From assembly GCA_035772405.1 (NCBI GenBank), contig JAYKKM010000048.1, forward strand, positions 868,501 to 932,500: a stretch of 64,000 nucleotides of DNA. The letters run 5' to 3'. A program made the translations under genes and the position numbers. Origin of the DNA: Chrysogorgia sp. JL179-B06 (lineage: Eukaryota; Cnidaria; Anthozoa; Scleralcyonacea; Chrysogorgiidae). Positions within the stretch are counted from its first letter, which is position 1; every line of letters starts with the position of its first letter. The notes beneath the pieces were generated by a model. The model saw only the letters and a program-made list of their open reading frames with translations. It was not told the DNA's origin and ran no database searches. Below, piece by piece: positions 57,301 through 64,000 of this stretch.

Positions 57301-59971
57301 TCCTCAGAAAAATGATTCTGAGTACCGGACAGGAATCGAATAGGAATCGATATATAATGACTGCCGCATAGGCAGTACATATATCAATCGAACCAGTACA
57401 TCATTGTAACCTTCGCCCTCCATCTGAGTCTCGGTGGCTCAATGGTTAGAGCGTCTCACCAGCAATCAGAAGGTTACAGGTTCGATTCCTGTCCGGACTC
57501 AGAATCATTTTTCTGAGGATACGAGGCACATGGCAAAGGATAAATTGTGATTCTGGTTTTAAGTTTAACATGTTATTTTGAATTTTTGAGTTTGACAACT
57601 ACCAAAAAACATCATGCGTATTCTATATTCGTATTGTGATATATATTTCTACATGTACCGTATCATATTGTGAGCGGTGAGCCAAAGTATCGTGATATAT
57701 TATGTAACAGTATATTATGTTACACCTCTACTCAGCAGCACTGGTTGAATCTAGTACTGGTAATACACTATTTGGGGGTGACAGGACTTATCTGCTGGCT
57801 AAGGTATCAAGACTAACACAGCAGTCATAAAATGTATTTCTATTTTTACATCTGTAGGCCAAAGAAAGTTCATTTGAAATCAAAAATGCCCTTGCCAAAC
57901 CATGAAGAAGACCCATGCATGGTGGAAAACCTGGCTAGGAAAATCTTCCCCCAATTGTCGCTTGAGAATCGTTGCAAGTTGCCATCAAATGTGCGACTTG
58001 CGACTGTTTTGTTTACTAGTGGCAACAACACAGTTGAACTCCCTATGCTTGCAGTGGATAATAACTATCCTCAAATGTTGAGTGATCTCGTCATGAACAT
58101 GTAAGATAGTTTTTAGCTTGAAGTGCAAATACAGTAAAAACCTGCATATGAGAAACCTAGATTTTAAGAACCTGTTAGGCTAAGATTTTCCATTTACCGG
58201 TAGACGCCCTTTACATAAGAACCTGTTTTAGGTTAAAATGTGAAAGCAGGTTCTGAGGAGGCCCTTCACTAGTGTATATAATATAGTGTATATATATGTC
58301 TACAGTTGTACGTTGTTTTGTTCCATTGAATTTACACAGTAAGCTGTAAATTACATACAGTGTAGCTTTAAAGTGCATATAGGGTTTGTATTTGCTTAGA
58401 TTGCAGTCATTTGGAGAAAATTTATACATAATTTATATAAATCATAGACCACACTTACCAAAAGCAAGTCACTTTTCTCTTAAGAAAATAAGAACCTAAA
58501 TAGCCTAATTTTTCAGCAAACACCATTTATATACGAACCTTTTTAGGCTAACTTGGAAAAATCTAGGTTCTTATACGCGGGTTTTTACTGTATAATAAAT
58601 AATTTGATGTAATTGCTATCTTAATATATTAAGTGCATCATGAAAAAAAGCTCTATTTATTATTAAATAGAACTACTGTAATTACATAATATGCTTTCAT
58701 TGCATAATCATCTTACTTGATCTTTTTAACATCAAATAAATTATATTATACAATATACACTGATGTAGTGACTGTATGTGATTGTGAGCGCTTGGAGTAG
58801 ACAGATGATACATGGAAGATCATCAAGCTGATATCCTTAGAGTCCCAGACAGGACCTGTAACCTTCTGATTGCCGGTAAGAGATGCTCTAACCATTGAGA
58901 TTCAGATGGAGAGAGGTTACAATGATGTACTGGTTCAATTGAAATATGTACTGCCTATATAGCTGTCACTATAATACTGTGTATATCAGTAATGCAGTAT
59001 ATAGTGACTGCCGCACAGGCAGTTATATAAATAAAAGCAGTTAGGAATATGTCATTTTGTGAATCTCAAACCACCAACAAGTTAGAACTATTGAACTAGA
59101 AGTTACTATATCAAGGGAAGTGCCGTCTCGAAATCCAAGGAAGTTGTGATATTGTGAAAAATTGTAAAAATAAGTGGTGGGCTTTTTGAAGTCAAAGTCG
59201 CAGCAGAGGCAGTACAGCCTCGTACCCATGTGGTTGTGGTTCAGGTAATACCAGAGCAGTGAGTTCTACATATATATGGAGCTCACAATGAGCTTGCTGG
59301 ACCATAGGTACTCGCACTCTGGGGTACGTTAAACATCTTAACAAACTGTAACAAACTATGGCAGGGCGACAGCATGACATGGCTGTTTTCAATAATGTCA
59401 ATCAATAATAATATTAAACAACAAATTTCATAAAATAAGATATATAATTCTCTTTTTAAAAAATTAAATTAAATAGACAATTTAAATACTATACATAGTA
59501 AATATGATGTAACTGGTCAACGTCTACAAAATGTGATTACAATCCATAGTTCATCTCTAAAACCACTCGTAAAATGTGGGTATTTAAATTTGACATTAAA
59601 GTGCAATCCCAAAGGCAATGAATGATTCGAAAATAAATTGCATTTAGTTCATGCAATAAAATGATATCTCTTGCTGGTTTTTTGAATGGATGTTTAAAAA
59701 TGTTTTAAAACATTTTTGCTGACAAATATTTTACAGATGTTTGAAAAGTTATCTCCAATGTTGTTATGACCATATGAACAAGCAAATTTTTGAAATTCTT
59801 GAGAATTCTGATGATAATTCTGAGAATTGTAAATATAATTCAAATAATTATAAATATAATTCCGAGAATTATAAATATAATTCTGAGAATTATAAATATA
59901 ATTCTGAGAATTATAAAAATAATTCTGAGAATTATGAAGATAATTCTGAGAATTACATAAATAATTCCTAG
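54301..59971 (+). CDS. YAP-type TEAD-binding-loop protein without WW domain, 4 exons
   Basis: Exons 54301-54604, 56795-57089, 57858-58100 and 59737-59971 chain in phase to 1,077 bp and 358 residues. Exon 2 opens with ALPMRLRSLPQSFFEQPN, which closely matches the omega-loop by which YAP binds TEAD (PMRLR.LP.SFF..P), keeping the key Met, Arg, Leu and two Phe. An AT-hook, KRGRPKK, spans the exon 2-3 junction. The N-terminal part is basic and Ser-rich; the end is an Asn-rich repeat (NSENYKY). No WW domain, no YAP helix ahead of the loop, no PDZ ligand. DTELLFSLFKTVIPN, after the loop, faintly resembles the YAP helix. Intron 1 needs a GC donor (AGAG|gcaagt). Likely a nuclear TEAD partner, FAM181-like in concept; function is inference. 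The last exon is least certain. Confidence 0.7.
55690..55890. repeat. Foldback repeat in intron 1 of the TEAD-loop gene
   Basis: 'caacacacaataaacaatta' and 'gatatcaagaattatccaga' are mirrored around a loop at about 55770-55800. Confidence 0.75.
55985..56445. repeat. Inverted composite repeat with poly-C and telomere-like runs
   Basis: 'gaggtactaggtctgagtcg' near 56025 is mirrored near 56240-56265, and a 'tagtatccgcgagagg' phrase and a C-only run (about 56167-56183) lie between. 'aacttctcccaactagtac' at about 56387 also occurs in ING intron 5 and, inverted, in SF3B4 intron 3. Confidence 0.55.
57230..57530. mobile_element. SINE family B, inverted pair
   Basis: A damaged minus-oriented piece (57290-57360) and a well-kept plus-oriented copy (57415-57505, GGTGGCTCAATGGTTAGAGC and GGTTACAGGTTCGATTCCTG) face each other. 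The shared 'tgactgccgcataggcagta' lies between, itself a small palindrome. Confidence 0.7.
58755..59035 (-). mobile_element. SINE family B, decayed copy
   Basis: 'tagtgac..gtgagcgcttgga', 'agatcatcaagct', the 'ccagacaggacctgtaacctt' B-box side and a damaged A box follow the same order as at 12140-12385. Lies in intron 3 of the TEAD-loop gene. Confidence 0.55.
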
Positions 59972-60184
59972 AATTGTGAAGAGAATTCTGATGCTCATGT
60001 AAATAAAATGTGGATAATGCTTGATTAGTGCAAGTGCCAAGCGCCTACTATTGTTCTCACAAAATTGAACGTCTAACATCCAGTAACTTTTATAACCCTC
60101 CCAACGTTACACTGAATAAAAGGGAAAATACATCAAAAATAGAATTGTCGGTTTTCGAGAGATGGCTTTCGTTATCTCTTTATA

Positions 60185-60355
60185 TCTTTTTGCGCAACGC
60201 TATTGTCTTTTTTGCGCAACGTTGTCGTCTTTTTGCGCAACGCTATTTCTTTGTTGCGCAACGCAATTTCCTTTTTGCGCAACGCAATTGTCTTTTTGCG
60301 CAACGCAATTTCTTTGTTGCGCAACGCAATTTCCTTTTTGCGCAACGCAATTCTT
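60185..60355. repeat. TTTTTGCGCAACGC tandem repeat
   Basis: Eight or nine units of 19-22 bp, each containing the palindrome TTGCGCAA, lie between the convergent TEAD-loop and SAM-domain genes. The repeat keeps several plus frames open ('LRNAI', 'FAQRN', 'FCATQ'), which I do not take as coding. Confidence 0.85.
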
Positions 60356-60541
60356 TTTATAGCGTTATTACTTTTTGGCGTAACAACATTTCTGTGGCTT
60401 TGACAACGCGCATGAAGAGTCCCACTCTATCATCTCTAATAAACCTTGCTTTGTATGCCTATCTGACGAACGCTGTGATAAAAATAACCCGGCTATACTT
60501 GGCTCTACTCTACTTTTTTTCTCTACGTCTTTACCTCTCAA

Positions 60542-62278
60542 TTAGTCTACTAAGCTACGCTCGCAATCCGTGGAATTTGGTCGCTCCGGCGCACCATTTC
60601 TTCTGACACTTAAACTTCTTCTCGTCGATGATAGATCTGGGGAAATACGATTACCTTGTCGGCTTGGATCGGTCAACTAAAGGGAGAAAGAATAGAACGT
60701 GTATATATACCCACGATTAATAACCAGGTGAACATAGATAATAATATACATTGAATATTACACAACTGCTACAAATATTAATTCTGGCTTTGCTCTCGTT
60801 TTAAACCTGATAAAAACTGCAGCTCTATAAGTCTTGATATACATGTTTATATATGTATATACATGTTTATTTATTTATATATATATACAAACAAATACCA
60901 ACCTTCTTTAATTCACTGCTGTTGTCATCAATAACGTCATAACCTGCCGATCTCCGTAAGCTGTGACGATTAAAACTTTTTGAACGACTTTTGAAACTTC
61001 GTCTGCTTCCACGATACTTCACACTAGATCTAGTGCACAAGAAAATACACGCCATGTTACTAACACGATCGTTATTTGTAGTGAGATAAGACTTAGGAAC
61101 CTGTGAGCAGGTAAAACGGTCTGGTAAGTAATATTTGAACAACGACAGCGAGTGTTTCACCAGGATATCCAAACACGAGAAAACAATGTATGAAAACACG
61201 AGCGCGTAGCGCGAGTGGATATCCCGGTGGGACACGAGCTGGAGTTGTTTACATAGCTTCTCAAATGAACACAAGTATAGGTTATATATTCTCTCATGGG
61301 AGGGTTATGTTAATAGTTGAACACTACAATAATTTGATCGGCATACGTAATTAGGATATTTGAGGAAGATCACTAGTGATCTTCCTCAAATATCCTAAAA
61401 TTAGGATATTTGAGGAAGATCACTAGTGATCTTCCTCAAATATCCTAATTACGTATGCCGATCAAATTATTGTAGTGTTCTGAGACACGGTGTTTGACTT
61501 AGTTATCCAAATGCAAAACTGTGACTAAATGGGTCTTTATTATTGGATAATTAGCTCATGCATTATTAATGAGTTTGAGAATGAGCTTTACCTGGCGTTA
61601 ATCATAAGTGAAGACAGTTCTCCTACTAGCCGTTTTCTGACATTCTTTCTGTCCGCTGGGATACTAAGACAGTTGGCGAGTTGTTCTGGGCCAAATGAAG
61701 GATTCAAAACAAGAAGAGCACCATGAACCCCACTGGACCGCAAATTAGAGGAATATTCCTGAATGACAAAAGAACAGAAATGTCGGATTATTATAGAGCT
61801 ATTATTTAATTAAGACTTTGTTTTTAAAAAAAACCCTATCTCACGTTTGGGGATTTTTCATATCCATAATATTTGGGTCTTCCTGAGCACAATCATAATA
61901 TATATTGTCAGCCAAAAATGTCATCTTCGTGGAGTTTTTCGCTGTCAAAGTTACCGGATATGATGTCACAAGAGGCATTCCAAACCAGTTTTCTTTTGTT
62001 ACTTGCCACAAAAATGCCTCTTGTGACATCACATCCGATAACTTTAACAGCAAAAAACTCCATGAAGATGAAATTTTCGGCTGACAAGATATATTATGAT
62101 TTTGCTCAGGAAGACCCAAATATTACGAATATGTAAAATTTAGGCACTGCTAGTTGCTATTAACTGAAGTAATAACCTTGAGGTTGATGGAGTCACACCA
62201 TCTTATCATCCTTTCATTACTCCAAACTAACGGATCATGATCGTAGTCGTTGCATTTCTCTTTTCGTTTCACAAGTGT
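60542..62278 (-). CDS. Third SAM domain and C-terminus of a liprin-beta/kazrin-like protein
   Basis: Four last exons on minus chain in phase: 62177-62278, 61592-61758, 60903-61029 and 60542-60676. The SAM domain reads DPLVWSNERMIRWCDSINLK, then NLRSSGVHGALLVLNPSF and LANCLSIP...RKRL. 'NLR.SGVHGALLVL.PSF' and 'L.IP' are hallmarks of the third SAM of liprin-beta and kazrin, which are cortical scaffold or junction proteins. A basic Ser/Arg-rich tail (RRSFKSRSKSFNRHS, RRSLSVRR) follows to a stop. Upstream exons, including the other SAM domains and coiled coils, are beyond 62278 and probably beyond the window. The minus ATG at 61055 is not a start: it lies in intron just before the acceptor of the third exon. 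Confidence 0.83.
61320..61479. repeat. Perfect 160-bp palindrome made of two smaller palindromes
   Basis: The whole segment is its own reverse complement except for a 2-nt centre (AA at 61399-61400). Each half contains a further palindrome of about 46 bp centred on ACTAGT (GGAAGATCACTAGTGATCTT). It lies in an intron of the SAM-domain gene. Confidence 0.95.
61850..62143. mobile_element. Foldback element ('TGATGTCACAAGA' family), fuller copy
   Basis: 'cctgagcacaatcataatat', 'gttaccggatatgatgtcac' and 'aaatgtcatcttcgtggagt' are all mirrored in the right half. Same family as 21160-21425. It sits between the two SAM exons. Confidence 0.75.
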
Positions 62279-64000
62279 CTGAAAAAATAAACCAAAATTA
62301 CCATTTTAATAATCTAGCGTAACCACAGGCAACCTCGTACCCAGGGTCTCATCTCGGCGGCACATTTAAATTCAGAACTGTAATTTGTCCTGAACAAAAT
62401 TAACAAGTAAGAACATTTTAATAGCGATTTAATACAATTATTGTGTAAAAATCAAAGTAGATAACTTAAATACCTGGAATATTGTAGTTTGAAGTTGTAA
62501 AAATGCTTGTAAGGCGTATTATAAAATAACCGGAAGTAAATGAACGAGAACACGCTATCTGATTGGTTACTGAGCTCAAAAACCGTGCATTATAACTCAA
62601 TAAAGCATAAGCTGACGTGTTCTTCGCGTAGATTTTGTCGTTTTTGACGGATTTTAAGCAGTCACAATCACAAAAGGAAGTCAAAGACTCAAAGTATACC
62701 AAGGTACTAACACAACAGAATGTTTTAAATGCAACGTTTAGTGTATTTTCATCGCTAAAACGTGTTTTCAATAAAGGCTTCCTTATAACAGGTAAATCTA
62801 CATTTTTCATGGCTTTATTGTTAATAATAATGGTGTTCTTTTACAAAAGAAATAAAAAAACTTTGTCTCGTGTGATTATTGAGTTATAATGGCACTCGAG
62901 AAGCTAGTAAAACACTCGGCTATCGTCTCGTGTTTTACACGCACTCTCGTGCCATTATAACTCGATAATCACACGCGACACGTTTTTTATTTCTTAAGTA
63001 AAATTGGGTACGCAGTACGTACATGCGGAGACTGGTTTGGGAATAAAGATGATGATGGTAGTTCTAACGTAAATTATGAGACCAGTTTTAAAAGCTGTAC
63101 TGCTTAATGCTATAGTGAATTTAGTTAAAAAAATAAATGCAACAGAAGTGCAACGTTTGAAACCAAAATAAATTTAGTTGCAGGTCATCGAGTGGCAGTT
63201 TGACCTTCGTCGCAAACGGGAAAAGTACGACGTTTAGAAAAGGGCAATAGAAAGCAAACACAGTGACATACTGAATACAATAAAACAAGAAGCAGCCCAT
63301 TTAATTTGTTAAATCCACATTAAATACTTTTTGCTTGTGTGTTTGTTATAGATGTCATATCGAAAATTTAAAAAATTTCAACCCTTAAAATTTTTTCATT
63401 TCAACCCTTAAAATTTTTTCAACCCAAAAATTTAAAATATTACATACGTTTACAATTTTATGCACATGCAGATATTTTCTATTTCTTGTAACATGTAAAG
63501 ATTTCAGTTCACTTAATTTCAAACGATAGAATTCTGTTCAATATATCAAACTATTGAATACTGTTTTTGGTAACCAAGTCCTGGAACACAATGTTTATTG
63601 ACAAAAGCATGTAGGTGTTGCTCCTTGCAACAGAATTGATGATTCCTGGATGTGAAAAACTCTGGTTAATGTGTAGAATTTGCTTTCTTCCATTACGTTG
63701 TTCCAAATTCAGCACAATTTGATGGAAATCCTTAGCAAATTTAACCAAAAACTGGGCAATACATGGCTCCACAATAAGTAACACAACAGTATAAGAACAC
63801 TTACCAGCACATGACGTCACACATAAGAACACTTGACCAGCACATGACGTCACGGTAATATTCAAAATGGCGGCCCCCCTGTATTTAATTTTTAGTTGGT
63901 TTCTTCAACTTGTAAAATATTGTTACGAGAATTTTTCATGGCACCAAAACACTGTATTCCGACTAGCTAAGTCATATACTTCGAGATAAAAAAAGTTATT
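62279..64000. other. Intron or upstream part of the SAM-domain gene
   Basis: No further SAM exon was recognised. Contents: an inverted repeat at 62865-62980 ('attgagttataatggcactcg' mirrored), an AT-rich stretch, a minus-strand open frame of about 104 codons (63551-63865) without known family, and a short tandem of 'taagaacactt.accagcacatgacgtca' near 63790-63850 followed by an AAAATGGCGGCC YY1-like site at about 63865. The last could be a promoter. Confidence 0.4.

Noticed and set aside
60028..60606. 192-residue plus-strand frame with FAQRN repeats
   Set aside because: Driven by the TTGCGCAA tandem repeat; it also overlaps the last exon of the minus-strand SAM gene.
60867..61274. Minus-strand frame of 135 residues, and a shorter gene starting at the ATG at 61055
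   Set aside because: The acceptor at 61030 matches the phase of the SAM exon at 61592, so the Ser/Arg-rich part is the tail of that gene and the upstream ATG is intronic.
62635..62889. 84-residue frame with a hydrophobic stretch
   Set aside because: Ends in the inverted repeat at 62865-62980 and has no splice or homology support; looks like part of a dispersed repeat.

Overview
This is a window of an animal nuclear genome. Genes are split into many short exons with canonical GT-AG introns, and introns and spacers are packed with SINEs, LINE remains, foldback elements and microsatellites. The gene set (M13 peptidase, SF3B4, ING4/5, galactose sulfotransferase, a SAM-domain protein of the liprin-beta/kazrin kind), the AT-rich introns and the dispersed hairpin repeats suit a non-bilaterian or other marine invertebrate. 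A cnidarian is my best guess, and I cannot prove it from this sequence.

Layout, left to right. Positions 1-1.6 kb hold repeats. The first exon of an M13 peptidase paralogue lies at 1638-1848 on the minus strand and runs off the left edge. A 5.2 kb repeat-rich spacer separates it from a divergently transcribed, complete 20-exon M13 (neprilysin/ECE-like) gene at 7017-26764 (+). I could chain all 20 of its exons in phase into a 768-residue protein with HELTH, ENIAD and the C-terminal CxxW. Its introns hold a 3.2 kb TTC/GAA array, a splice-donor-like minisatellite, a TTCAG/CACAG array, a hammerhead ribozyme, a LINE fragment, SINEs and nested foldbacks. From 26.8 to 36.9 kb the window is mostly repeats: a tentative small membrane-protein gene (28.5-30.2 kb, -), a second hammerhead ribozyme, a 5-copy 276-bp tRNA-like array, and a tangle of inverted repeats.

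The right half is gene-dense. It holds a galactose-3-O-sulfotransferase-like gene (36952-39946, +, 5' end not found), SF3B4 (41503-45838, +, 9 exons, complete), ING4/5 (47909-52899, -, 10 exons, complete), a 4-exon gene (54301-59971, +) and the 3' end of the SAM-domain gene (60542-62278, -, continuing to the right). The 4-exon gene has a YAP-type TEAD-binding loop and an AT-hook but no WW domain. SF3B4 and ING4/5 converge on a hAT-like element. ING4/5 and the TEAD-loop gene are divergent and about 1.4 kb apart.

The genes are functionally independent (peptide processing, glycan sulfation, splicing, chromatin reading, transcription, adhesion or scaffold), as is usual in animal genomes. The most unusual items are the WW-less YAP-loop protein, two intact type-I hammerhead ribozymes next to TA tracts, and the giant GAA/TTC tract, which appears to have grown from a short Glu-codon run inside a LINE ORF and still has an unexpanded copy beside it.
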